Source of the DNA: Candidatus Poseidoniia archaeon
Lineage (GTDB): Archaea > Thermoplasmatota > Poseidoniia > MGIII > CG-Epi1
Assembly: GCA_029936395.1 (NCBI GenBank)
Contig: JAPYSW010000007.1
Coordinates: 1-41,428, forward strand
DNA: 41,428 nt
Reading direction: 5' to 3'
In this document: piece by piece, positions 9,711 through 17,727 of the stretch
Layout: every line of letters starts with the position of its first letter
How positions within the stretch are numbered: position 1 is the stretch's first letter
The notes under the pieces: generated by a model
The model's database searches: none
The model's input: the letters and a program-made list of their open reading frames with translations, nothing else
Told to the model about the DNA's origin: nothing
Program-made: the position numbers and the translations under genes

Positions 9711-9833
9711 TTATTCTCCAAAATCATCTTTTGAGAATTCTTTATTATCTGGTATTTCAGTCAATTCAAATTTAATACCGCCTATTTTGGAGCATCCAAA
9801 ATTATAGATTACTGCAAATATAGCTATTATCAT
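9711..9833 (-). CDS. Possible 40-aa small membrane protein
   Basis: An uninterrupted minus-strand frame from ATG 9833 to TAA 9711 encodes a hydrophobic N-terminal segment (MIIAIFAVIYNFGCSKIGG) and a polar acidic C-terminus ending KDDFGE. AAGGT precedes the ATG by a few bases. It lies directly downstream of tRNA-Trp on the same strand and ends two bases from the convergent phosphatidyltransferase stop. The hydrophobic-then-charged pattern is protein-like, but I recognise no family and so short a frame could occur by chance. Confidence 0.35.
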   Translation of the reverse strand: MIIAIFAVIYNFGCSKIGGIKFELTEIPDNKEFSKDDFGE

Positions 9834-9889
9834 ATACCTTATTGCTGGGTTTGCATTATGCTCTAATCGGGCTTGCTTTCATAGCAACT

Positions 9890-9894
9890 AAAAA
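9890..9894 (-). terminator. T-run terminator after tRNA-Trp
   Basis: Twelve bases beyond the tRNA 3' end the minus strand has a run of five T, a typical archaeal termination signal after a tRNA gene. Motif evidence only. Confidence 0.35.
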
Positions 9895-9905
9895 TACAAT
9901 GCAAG

Positions 9906-10078
9906 TGGTGGGAGCACTGGGATTTGAACCCAGATCGGCGGGTCTCACCTATTGAGCCGGAGCCCATTAGTTTGCACAGGTCATAGCTCCAATCATTCAT
10001 CACGATATCAGCAGACCCTGTAGCAATCATTCCTGTATAATTGGAGCCCGCAATGCTGCCAGGTTACACCATGCTCCC
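9906..10078 (-). tRNA. tRNA-Trp (CCA anticodon) with a 97-nt intron
   Basis: Minus strand. Exon 1 (10078-10041) gives acceptor GGGAGCA, a D arm and anticodon stem GCGGG with loop C-T-CCA-A, so the anticodon is CCA at 10044-10042. Exon 2 (9943-9909) gives A38, CCCGC, a 4-nt variable loop, T arm CTGGG/CCCAG and acceptor TGCTCCC with discriminator A. CCA is encoded (9908-9906). The mature length is 73 plus CCA. The intron sits at the canonical archaeal position 37/38. The junction folds into a bulge-helix-bulge with bulges AAT and AGA around a short helix of CTCC with GGTG (one T-T mismatch). EndA, which would splice it, is encoded at 32808-33551. Confidence 0.95.
9944..10040 (-). ncRNA. tRNA-Trp intron containing a box C/D guide RNA
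   Basis: Within the intron on the minus strand: box C ATGATTG (10030-10024), a 12-nt spacer, box D' CTGA (10011-10008), 4 nt, box C' GTGATGA (10003-9997), a 12-nt spacer, then box D ATGA (9984-9981). A terminal stem ACAGG/CCTGT encloses the unit. By the fifth-base-upstream rule the D guide ATTGGAGC pairs with the anticodon loop and targets C34 (10044), and the D' guide GGGTCT targets C39 (9942). This matches the known cis/trans 2'-O-methylation guide in euryarchaeal pre-tRNA-Trp (positions 34 and 39 in Haloferax). Boxes C and D deviate slightly from consensus. Confidence 0.88.
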
Positions 10079-10102
10079 CAATATTATGTGTATGTGAAGA
10101 CT

Positions 10103-10113
10103 GTAATAAAAAG
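10103..10113 (-). promoter_or_regulatory. TATA-like element for tRNA-Trp
   Basis: The minus strand reads CTTTTTATTAC, centred about 30 bases before the tRNA 5' end (10078), a normal archaeal spacing. It lies inside a short inverted repeat AGACT/AGTCT. Motif evidence only. Confidence 0.45.
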
Positions 10114-10119
10114 TCTGTG

Positions 10120-10614
10120 ATGAATAAAGTTAATAAGAACGGTTCATTCAAGATTATGTTAATGGGCTCAGAGAAAGAGACAGATGAAGTGGAAAGCGAA
10201 GAAGAAGTTTTGAATGAACATAATCCGGCACCTCCCTCGGAACGAATATGGATGGATGTTTACCAAGACGAAGATAAAAAATTAGCTAAACATGATTGGT
10301 GCTTAGATACTGGAATTATTAAAAATTTAAGCGGTGAAGAAGCTAAGCCAAAGGGATTTTATATTTTAGTTTTGAATAAAATGAAATATATGCTCGAAAC
10401 TAGATTAGGCCATAAAAGGGGCGCTCCAAAATTCCCAGAATCTCAGATTAAATTAATTTTAAGTGACTTAGATAAAATTGATGGATTTTATGATAGATGG
10501 TGGAGAACTGAATCCTCACAATTAGAAGTTTTTATCAGAATTGTTCAGAATAGAAGACATGATTTATCCCAAACGTTTATAATTGATTCTGTAACGAGGA
10601 CGTTAAGTGGTTGA
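10120..10614 (+). CDS. Conserved-looking hypothetical protein upstream of rpe
   Basis: This 164-aa protein is not recognised. After an acidic, probably disordered N-terminus (TDEVESEEEVLNE) there is a compact folded part of about 110 residues with many aromatics (ERIWMDVYQDE, HDWCLDTGII, FYDRWWRTESS) and a basic, helical C-terminus (IRIVQNRRHDL). There is no signal peptide or membrane span. The stop lies inside the start of rpe (8-base overlap at 10607-10614), so the two are cotranscribed. A GTG immediately before (10117) and an ATG at residue 16 are alternative starts. Confidence 0.7.
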   Translation: MNKVNKNGSFKIMLMGSEKETDEVESEEEVLNEHNPAPPSERIWMDVYQDEDKKLAKHDWCLDTGIIKNLSGEEAKPKGFYILVLNKMKYMLETRLGHKRGAPKFPESQIKLILSDLDKIDGFYDRWWRTESSQLEVFIRIVQNRRHDLSQTFIIDSVTRTLSG

Positions 10615-11230
10615 GATAGCACCTTCAATGTTAGGCGCAAACTTCGGAGAAATGAAGAGAGAAGCTATGCTTGTAGCACCCCATTCAGCTTATTTGCATA
10701 TGGATGTAATGGATGGTCACTTTGTACCAAACCTCACCATGGGGCCTGATTTGGTAAAAGCTCTAAGAGGCATAGCTGATATTGATGTACATTTGATGGT
10801 AACTAATCCATCTGATTTTATTAAAGATTTCAGTAATGTTGGAGCAGATATAATCTCGGTGCATGTTGAAGCAAATAATCCTGGGAAAGCTATCAAATTG
10901 ATTAAAGAACTGAAAATTAAAGCAGGTATTGCAATAAACCCCTCAACACATTCTTCTGCTATTGAACCCTTTGTAGAAAGTGTGGACATGATTTTAGTAA
11001 TGTCTGTAGAACCAGGATATTGTGGCCAGTCATTTCACGAAAATGCAATTCAAAGAGTGAAAACTTACAGAGAAAAATATCCAGATAAGATAATTGAAGT
11101 CGATGGGGGCGTCGGGCCTGAAAATGCAGCTCTTTTGGCAGAGGCTGGAGCAAATCTTTTAGTTGCAGGTAGTGCGATATTCGGTTCCTCGGATCCAATA
11201 AAAGTAATTGAAGATATGAAAAAGGGATAG
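10607..11230 (+). CDS. rpe: Ribulose-phosphate 3-epimerase
   Basis: This 207-aa TIM-barrel enzyme interconverts ribulose 5-phosphate and xylulose 5-phosphate in the non-oxidative pentose phosphate pathway. Family signatures are IAPSMLGANF, the metal/acid-base segment HMDVMDGHFVPN (H31, D33), VHLMV (H62), EPGYCGQSF, EVDGGVGPEN and the phosphate-binding GSAIFG. GTG 10607 is the only start that keeps the complete first strand; it overlaps the preceding gene by 8 bases. The sequence resembles the widespread bacterial-type enzyme, and most archaea are not known for a clear Rpe, so acquisition by transfer is possible. That is an inference. Confidence 0.92.
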   Translation: MVEIAPSMLGANFGEMKREAMLVAPHSAYLHMDVMDGHFVPNLTMGPDLVKALRGIADIDVHLMVTNPSDFIKDFSNVGADIISVHVEANNPGKAIKLIKELKIKAGIAINPSTHSSAIEPFVESVDMILVMSVEPGYCGQSFHENAIQRVKTYREKYPDKIIEVDGGVGPENAALLAEAGANLLVAGSAIFGSSDPIKVIEDMKKG

Positions 11231-11260
11231 ACTTATTAATTAGAAACCATATGGAACTAT

Positions 11261-13561
11261 GTGAATAAGTTACAATATGTTATTTTAGCAACACTTTTGT
11301 GCATAACTGCGATTCCCTTTACACCTACTGCCGAAATTCCCGCCGAAGATTTTACCCATGCAGTATTTGGTGAAGAATTCACAGCAACATGGTGTGTCTA
11401 CTGCCCTAGTGCAGCAGAAAATTTGATGAAAATTTATGAGGATATACCTGATGAACCATACTATGATGACCAATTCTTTTTCGTAGCACTAATTACTGAT
11501 GTTAACGATAAGGCAGATGATAGAATGGGAGACTATCCTGATGTCACTGGATATCCTACAGTAATATTTGATGGAAATGATGAAAAGGTTTCCGGAGGAC
11601 AATCTGACACTGCCAATTATGAAAATGCAATTGATAATTGTGCGCAGAGAGAAGATACGGATATATCTTTAGAAATCGAAATGGAACATATAGGTGCCGA
11701 CCAGTTAGGAGTTAGTCTCGGCATGACATGGAATGAGGATGCACCATTTGGAGATCCCACTTTCAATGGATATGTAAGAGCATATATTGTTGAAAAAGTG
11801 TCTAGGTACAACAACTATGACGGCGATCCATATCACTTCGGTTTCTTAGATTATGCCTTTGAAGAAAGTGTAGAGCTAAACCCTCATGAAAAAATGGAAT
11901 TATCAACCGTTTGGATTGGTGGAGAGCATGAAGATAAGAATGGAAACGACTTTTCCGATATAGAATATGAAAATATTAATATTTTTGTAGCTTTTTTTAA
12001 TGATGAATCGGCCTCATCAGATAAATATGTTTTAGAAACTGCTTTTGCAATACCTCCCGAACTAGAAATATCTACAGATACGGGATTATTAAGTGGAAAT
12101 ATAGATTTACAGGGTACGGCAGTTAGTGAAAAATCTGAAATAAAGAATTTACTCTACCGTTGGAATCAGGATGATTGGATAGAATCGGGATTAATCCCGT
12201 TTAATGGTTACTTTAATCTAGAAATAGATACAGAAGAATTATCTAATGGTGAACACCAACTATCTATCAAAGTAATAGATGAGGGTGCCAGCATAATTAA
12301 AACACTTAGTGTAGACATATTGAATGACGAAAATCCTCCAACTATAGATATTATAGCACCAAATGAAGGTGACACAGTTGAAGGGATTGTTGTATTAGAT
12401 ATTGAAACTGTTGATGATAACAGCATAGGAGATGTTGAATTTAAACTAAATCAAGGAAACTGGCGCAAGATGTATTCACGTGATAATGACGGATATATTG
12501 CTAGTTGGAATACTCAAGAAGCAAAGGCAGGAAATGGAGAACACCTTATCACTTTTAGATCAAGTGATAAAAGTAATAATATTATAAGTCACGAACTTAA
12601 TATTACCGTATTTAATGAAGAGGATATCACTTATCCGTATTTAGAAATCAAAGAACCTAAAGAAGAATTTTATAGTGCAAAAATAAATATTAATGCTGAA
12701 GCCTCTGATCCTGAAGGAATATTAAGTGTAGAATACAGAATTGATAATGGCACTTGGAAGGGACTTGCCTATACTGATAATGAACTCTATGAAGGTACAT
12801 GGATGCCCATCATAGATGGATGGCATTGGATTGACATTAGAGCTGAAGATAATCAAGAATATGTTACTATTACTGGTTTGAAATTTGAAACGGACAGTAC
12901 TCCTCCTTTCATACTCTTGAACTCTAACACGGCTGATGTTACAGCTAATGCTGAGTTTGATTTGAGCGTCAACGACTATAGCTCACTTAATACGTTAAGA
13001 TATAGAATTGATAATGGCCCTTGGATTGAGCTTGAAAGTGAGCTAGATAATGTCAAATTTTGGTGGGATTCAACTAAATATGAAGATGGTGAGTGCTTAA
13101 TGCAGATAGAATGTATAGACCAATGGGGTAGTATGAGTACTCTTTATCGAAATATTGATGTCAAAAATAAAGACCTTATACATTCTCTGGCTCCATCAAT
13201 TATAAATTCTAAAGAACAGATTACAGTTAGTGCTATTATTGATTATGATTCTCCAAAATCAGTATCTGTCATTATTGCTAAGAATAATGATGGAGTTCTA
13301 GCTGAGGGACAAAAGGTTACTATGTATGAAGAAGGAAATTACTACTACGGAGACTTATATTTTGAAAATGAAGGTAATTATATTTATAGTATAGAAGTAG
13401 ATACAGGTCATGGGAAACTTTCATCATATGAACAAAATATAATCGTATTGGCTAAACAAGAGGTTGTAGAATCTGTTGACAATGATCAAAAGATACCTTA
13501 TCCTAGTGTAATTTCAACTCTACTCATATTGACTCTTGTTACAATGAGAAGAAGAAACTAA
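11261..13561 (+). CDS. Secreted thioredoxin-fold protein with Ig-like repeats
   Basis: A 766-aa exported protein. The signal peptide covers about residues 1-24. A thioredoxin/Omp28-like domain follows with CxxC in TATWCVYCPS (C45, C48) and the fold's cis-proline region GYPTVIFDG. After residue ~265 come four or five Ig/cadherin-like repeats with recurring YRIDNG-x-W and DxxPP motifs. A weak C-terminal hydrophobic stretch ends MRRRN, resembling a membrane anchor or sorting tail. A role in extracytoplasmic disulfide chemistry is inferred from the CxxC. GTG 11261 is chosen for the signal peptide; a TATA-like CTTATTAATTA at 11232-11242 lies about 24 bases before it. Confidence 0.82.
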   Translation: MNKLQYVILATLLCITAIPFTPTAEIPAEDFTHAVFGEEFTATWCVYCPSAAENLMKIYEDIPDEPYYDDQFFFVALITDVNDKADDRMGDYPDVTGYPTVIFDGNDEKVSGGQSDTANYENAIDNCAQREDTDISLEIEMEHIGADQLGVSLGMTWNEDAPFGDPTFNGYVRAYIVEKVSRYNNYDGDPYHFGFLDYAFEESVELNPHEKMELSTVWIGGEHEDKNGNDFSDIEYENINIFVAFFNDESASSDKYVLETAFAIPPELEISTDTGLLSGNIDLQGTAVSEKSEIKNLLYRWNQDDWIESGLIPFNGYFNLEIDTEELSNGEHQLSIKVIDEGASIIKTLSVDILNDENPPTIDIIAPNEGDTVEGIVVLDIETVDDNSIGDVEFKLNQGNWRKMYSRDNDGYIASWNTQEAKAGNGEHLITFRSSDKSNNIISHELNITVFNEEDITYPYLEIKEPKEEFYSAKININAEASDPEGILSVEYRIDNGTWKGLAYTDNELYEGTWMPIIDGWHWIDIRAEDNQEYVTITGLKFETDSTPPFILLNSNTADVTANAEFDLSVNDYSSLNTLRYRIDNGPWIELESELDNVKFWWDSTKYEDGECLMQIECIDQWGSMSTLYRNIDVKNKDLIHSLAPSIINSKEQITVSAIIDYDSPKSVSVIIAKNNDGVLAEGQKVTMYEEGNYYYGDLYFENEGNYIYSIEVDTGHGKLSSYEQNIIVLAKQEVVESVDNDQKIPYPSVISTLLILTLVTMRRRN

Positions 13562-14928
13562 ATTATCTTTAATACATTAGATAAGTGCAAAGCTAAATCT
13601 GTCGGAAGAAATCCAGGACCTATTTCATCGTATGCCATTTCACCAGCGATTCCTAAACTATAGGAAGCTAATCTTCCAGATTCATATGGTGTCAACCCCT
13701 TTGCCAATAATGTCCCTAATAAGCCTGCAAGAACATCCCCCGTACCACCAACGGCCATTCTTGGATGGCCAGTCTTATTTTGCTTGAAATACATGCCATC
13801 TGTAATGAAGTCTGTCTCTCCTTTCAGGATAATTGTTATATTGTTCTGAGCTGCAAACTGATTCATACTCTCTTCTGTAGGAATAATTCCAAGTCTTTCA
13901 ATCTCTCCTCTATGTGGTGTTATAATTATATTTTTAGAATTAAAATCATATAAATTTATTCCATCCGCATCAATTACTAGATTATCACAATTGTTTATTA
14001 ACAACTGAACGGCTTCCAAAGATTTAGGATCTTTACCCATCCCTGGACCAATAACAATGCTATCAAACTTTGTTTCAAATAAAGTTTTAATATTTTCTGA
14101 ATCTATAATATTTCCTTCGAGTTTGTGAACAATTAATTCAGGAATAAATGTAGAAACTGCGTCATAAGAAATCTCTGGAACAAATACATGAACTAAATCC
14201 GAGCCAGACCTGTAAGAACCTAAACCAGCTAAAGAAGGTGCTCCTGAAAAGGCACCACCACCAACGATGGCAACTTTACCATTTTGACCCTTATGCTTTT
14301 TCCCGTCCAACTTAGGAAATAAAAGTAACTCACCTGGTCCAGTAAGATTATCTACCTCTTTGGGAAATCCAATATCTATAAGTATTATTTCACCACTATT
14401 TGCATTATTCATAATAGTCTTATAATCATGAAAAGTAATGGTCGTATCTGGAACAATACTACAAGTTGTGCCTATTCCCGAAGGGACATCAATAGAAATT
14501 ATTCTTGAAAACTTATTCATTATAGTAATATATTCATCTAAAGGTGTTCTAACCTCACCCTTAATTCCCGAACCCAAAAGGCAATCAACAAGAATATCGG
14601 AATTATTTCTAAAATTATTTAATTGTTCTAAAGGAAAGACTTCACAATTTAATCGAGAATAGGCGTTACTTGCAACTTTTGATTTTGATAAACCCGAACT
14701 CAATATATTTACTTCAAAGCCTTTCTTAATTAAAATATCTGCAACTACATAACCATCTCCCCCATTATTGCCAATACCACAAACAATAGTTACAACAATA
14801 TTATTCTTATAATTGCCAATGATATGATTAGAAACCTCTTGACCTGCTCTATCCATTAAAGAGATTAAATCAACATTATATTGCTCAGCATTCTTATCTA
14901 ATACTTGGAATTCTATTAATTTTCTCAT
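13558..14928 (-). CDS. nnr: Bifunctional NAD(P)H-hydrate repair enzyme (epimerase/dehydratase)
   Basis: This 456-aa fusion repairs damaged NAD(P)H. The N-terminal YjeF-type epimerase domain has GIGNNGGDGYVVA (51-63), and interconverts R- and S-NAD(P)HX. The C-terminal ribokinase-fold dehydratase (ADP- or ATP-dependent) has VAIVGGGAFSGAP and the GGTGDVLAG signature (394-402). It is the last gene of the pyrE-purD-exchanger-nnr operon, with its ATG overlapping the preceding TGA (ATGA at 14925-14928). Its 3' end overlaps the convergent thioredoxin-fold gene by 4 bases. Full length for a bifunctional Nnr. Confidence 0.93.
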   Translation of the reverse strand: MRKLIEFQVLDKNAEQYNVDLISLMDRAGQEVSNHIIGNYKNNIVVTIVCGIGNNGGDGYVVADILIKKGFEVNILSSGLSKSKVASNAYSRLNCEVFPLEQLNNFRNNSDILVDCLLGSGIKGEVRTPLDEYITIMNKFSRIISIDVPSGIGTTCSIVPDTTITFHDYKTIMNNANSGEIILIDIGFPKEVDNLTGPGELLLFPKLDGKKHKGQNGKVAIVGGGAFSGAPSLAGLGSYRSGSDLVHVFVPEISYDAVSTFIPELIVHKLEGNIIDSENIKTLFETKFDSIVIGPGMGKDPKSLEAVQLLINNCDNLVIDADGINLYDFNSKNIIITPHRGEIERLGIIPTEESMNQFAAQNNITIILKGETDFITDGMYFKQNKTGHPRMAVGGTGDVLAGLLGTLLAKGLTPYESGRLASYSLGIAGEMAYDEIGPGFLPTDLALHLSNVLKII

Positions 14929-15851
14929 AAGACAAGTTCGTAAAGGAATAATGCAAAGAAACTAAATAAGATTAATCCAGATAAACGACCCATTGGGATT
15001 CTAATCATACCAAATGTCGCCACAGTAATAAACATTAAAAGAGGCATTGAAGTCTTCAGTATCATCTCATCCACATCAATTGGTTTAATAATAGCTAGAA
15101 TTCCCATTACCATAAAAATATTAGCTATATTTGATCCTATTATATTACCTACAGCTATTTCTTTGTGGCCTTTCTTAGCTGCCGATACCGTTCCTGCCAA
15201 TTCCGGTAAACTAGTACCAATTGCCACGATACTAAGGCCAATGACCACTTCAGATATTCCAAAATATGTTGCAATATCCACTGCTGAAGCAACAGTTAAT
15301 TGAGCTCCAAATAATAATGAAATTAAACCACCAATAAGAAAAATATAAGAAACATTATCCTGTTCAATTGGATCTCTATCTGAATTAACTGAGCGAATAT
15401 ACAGCCAATACATGTAAATTAGATAGAAACTAAAGAACAAAATTCCTTCATTTACAGATATCAATTTATCTAATGCAAAATAATAAAGTAAGAATACTGC
15501 CAAAAGCATGACGTAACTATCACTGTTTGCATCATTCTCAGGCTTAATTGTAGTATTTAGGAGATAAAAAAAAATAAAACAAGACGTTCCTAAAACTAAA
15601 CCTATATTAGAAATATTTGAACCAACTATATTACCCAATGCTAAATCATTATACCCATTTAAAGAAGAGATAATAGATACTAATAATTCAGGTAAACTAG
15701 TTCCAAAAGCAACGATTGTAACGCCTACTACATGAGGTGGGATTCCTTTCTCTTCAGCAAGGACTGCAGCATTGTCTATGAAATAGTCAGCACCTTTAGT
15801 TAAGAGAATAAAGCCAATTCCAAGTAAAATTAATGACAATATTAAAGTCAT
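14925..15851 (-). CDS. CaCA-family sodium/calcium exchanger (YrbG-like)
   Basis: This 308-aa membrane protein of about ten spans is built from two homologous halves. The alpha repeats carry the ion-binding motifs: GTSLPELLVS (50-59) with GNIVGSN (73-79), and GTSLPELAGT (212-221) with GNIIGSN (235-241). This matches prokaryotic NCX-type exchangers such as the Methanocaldococcus protein. It exchanges Na+ (or H+) for Ca2+; exact ions are inferred. Start and stop overlap both neighbours by ATGA, so it is translated with purD and nnr although it has no obvious pathway link to them. Confidence 0.92.
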   Translation of the reverse strand: MTLILSLILLGIGFILLTKGADYFIDNAAVLAEEKGIPPHVVGVTIVAFGTSLPELLVSIISSLNGYNDLALGNIVGSNISNIGLVLGTSCFIFFYLLNTTIKPENDANSDSYVMLLAVFLLYYFALDKLISVNEGILFFSFYLIYMYWLYIRSVNSDRDPIEQDNVSYIFLIGGLISLLFGAQLTVASAVDIATYFGISEVVIGLSIVAIGTSLPELAGTVSAAKKGHKEIAVGNIIGSNIANIFMVMGILAIIKPIDVDEMILKTSMPLLMFITVATFGMIRIPMGRLSGLILFSFFALFLYELVL

Positions 15852-17164
15852 CTTATCTCCTCCATGTTTTTCATTCGTTTCTCAATTAAATGTGACTTCG
15901 CAATATCATGTCTCACAAAGAGATTATTGCCTGAGACATATTCAAGACCTTGTTCACATTTTTCCTCAGCTAGTTCTATAGTTGATGAAGTAGACACCAT
16001 GGCTCCTGCTCTTGAACTAGTAGTTGATATTTCACCACTAGCTTCCATATTAACTGCAGCATAATATAAGTTTGAAAACTCATTATATCTATCATCTATA
16101 ATTAAAGTTGCATCAGGATTTGGATTACTTCCATAGCCTTCAGGAACTATGTATTTACATACTGAAGCTTCTTTACGGAAATTGACTGAAGATAGGCAAC
16201 CATTTACAATATCACTACAGACTGATGCAAAATCAGTATCTAATAGAGACAATAGATTCATAGCTTCAGGATCACCAAATCTTGCATTATATTCTATCAA
16301 TTTAACGCCATCCTTCGTAGCCATGAAACCTCCATAAAGAATTCCTTTGTATTCACTTCCAGTATGTTTCAACAGGGCAGAAGCTACTTGTTCATTGATA
16401 TCTCTCGCAGTTGCAATTTCATTGTCATTTAGAAATGGCAATGAATGGTTAGAATCGGAATAACTGCCCATTCCTCCAGTGTTAGGACCTATATCGCCTT
16501 CATATGCTCTTTTATGGTCTTGAACTGCAGGCATGTGAGACAAAGTATTACCATCACAGAAACTCATCAAAGAAAATTCTTCTCCATACAATTTCTCTTC
16601 AATGACATAATTACCCGAATTCTTCAATAAATCTCCACAATAACGTAAACCTTCATTCTTATCTTTAAGATGTTCACCAGATACCTTTACACCTTTCCCT
16701 CCCATCAAACCATCAAATTTAATCACGTATTCTTCCGATAATTCATCAATAAAATCACTAGAACCACCTATAGCATTAAACCTCCTGAATCTAGGAGATG
16801 CATCAATTCCATAATTGTTTAGTAAATCTCTAGTAAAACCCTTACTAGTTTCAATCTGTGCTAATTGCTTGACAGGTCCAACTACCGAAATTCCTTTCTT
16901 CCAAAATTTATCCGCCAAACCATTTGCTAACGGATCCTCAGGACCTATAACTACACAATCAATAGATTTCGATAAACCAAAATCTATAATTTTGTTCAAA
17001 TTATTTTGTGAAGTGTAACCACTTACCAGAATATAATATTTAGATAATTGAATTAATCCCGGGTTTAAGTTAGTCAAAACTGAATATACTTTAGCACCTA
17101 CTTCGGTCAATTTTTCAGCCATGATGTGCTCTCTAGCTCCACTACCTATAACCAAAAAATTCAT
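15848..17164 (-). CDS. purD: Phosphoribosylamine-glycine ligase
   Basis: This 438-aa ATP-grasp enzyme makes glycinamide ribonucleotide in the second step of purine synthesis. It begins with the PurD nucleotide-fold segment MNFLVIGSGAREH. Further on are IKFDGLMGGKGV, the conserved PNTGGMGSYSDS loop and the metal-binding NARFGDPEA. Length is typical. Its ATG shares one base with the pyrE stop (TAATG at 17162-17166), and its TGA overlaps the exchanger start. Cotranscription with pyrE joins a purine and a pyrimidine gene, both using phosphoribosyl donors. Confidence 0.96.
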   Translation of the reverse strand: MNFLVIGSGAREHIMAEKLTEVGAKVYSVLTNLNPGLIQLSKYYILVSGYTSQNNLNKIIDFGLSKSIDCVVIGPEDPLANGLADKFWKKGISVVGPVKQLAQIETSKGFTRDLLNNYGIDASPRFRRFNAIGGSSDFIDELSEEYVIKFDGLMGGKGVKVSGEHLKDKNEGLRYCGDLLKNSGNYVIEEKLYGEEFSLMSFCDGNTLSHMPAVQDHKRAYEGDIGPNTGGMGSYSDSNHSLPFLNDNEIATARDINEQVASALLKHTGSEYKGILYGGFMATKDGVKLIEYNARFGDPEAMNLLSLLDTDFASVCSDIVNGCLSSVNFRKEASVCKYIVPEGYGSNPNPDATLIIDDRYNEFSNLYYAAVNMEASGEISTTSSRAGAMVSTSSTIELAEEKCEQGLEYVSGNNLFVRHDIAKSHLIEKRMKNMEEIR

Positions 17165-17691
17165 TAATTCACCAAATCTGATATTCGAATTAATGCTTTG
17201 TAATCGATATTTAATGGTGCTATTTTTTCATGAGCACCTTCTTCACGGTCTACAACAACCATAACCATAGACACATCTACTCCTTCATCGATTAAAACTT
17301 TTACAGATTCGACATTTGATCCACCAGTAGTTGCTACATCATCAACTAAAACTGCGTTCCCCTTACTTATGCCTTCGATCCTAGAGCCAGTACCATGCTT
17401 TCTTTCAGACTTTCTAATCATAGAATAAGGAATACCCGTTTCTAAGGACAATGCCACTGCCAAAGGTACTGCACCTAACTCCATACCTGCAATAAAATCA
17501 ATATTCTCTGGCAAATGTTTTGAAAACTCTTTTGCAATTAATTTTAATATTTCAGGATTGGTTGAGGCAAGCTTCATATCAACATAAAAACTAGATTTTT
17601 TCCCTGAAGTTAAAGTAAACTTACCAAATTTAACAGCTTCGCAATCCATTAATTTTTGCTTGAGCTTGTCCAATGATTTTTGGTCCTCCAT
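17164..17691 (-). CDS. pyrE: Orotate phosphoribosyltransferase
   Basis: This 175-aa enzyme converts orotate and PRPP to OMP in UMP synthesis. It has the PRPP-binding motif VLVDDVATTGGS (114-125), the substrate loop around RKSERKHGTG, and the N-terminal FGKFTLTSGKKS typical of PyrE. It is the first gene of a four-gene minus-strand operon. The minus strand has AATTTTTTAAGG at 17719-17708, about 23 bases before ATG 17691, suggesting a leaderless message. Confidence 0.95.
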   Translation of the reverse strand: MEDQKSLDKLKQKLMDCEAVKFGKFTLTSGKKSSFYVDMKLASTNPEILKLIAKEFSKHLPENIDFIAGMELGAVPLAVALSLETGIPYSMIRKSERKHGTGSRIEGISKGNAVLVDDVATTGGSNVESVKVLIDEGVDVSMVMVVVDREEGAHEKIAPLNIDYKALIRISDLVN

Positions 17692-17707
17692 AGGGTGTCA
17701 TGGGAGG

Positions 17708-17719
17708 CCTTAAAAAATT
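17708..17719 (-). promoter_or_regulatory. TATA-like element for the pyrE-purD-exchanger-nnr operon
   Basis: AATTTTTTAAGG on the minus strand is centred about 23 bases before ATG 17691, in the only gap upstream of the four-gene operon. Motif and spacing evidence only. Confidence 0.4.
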
Positions 17720-17727
17720 AGTATCCC

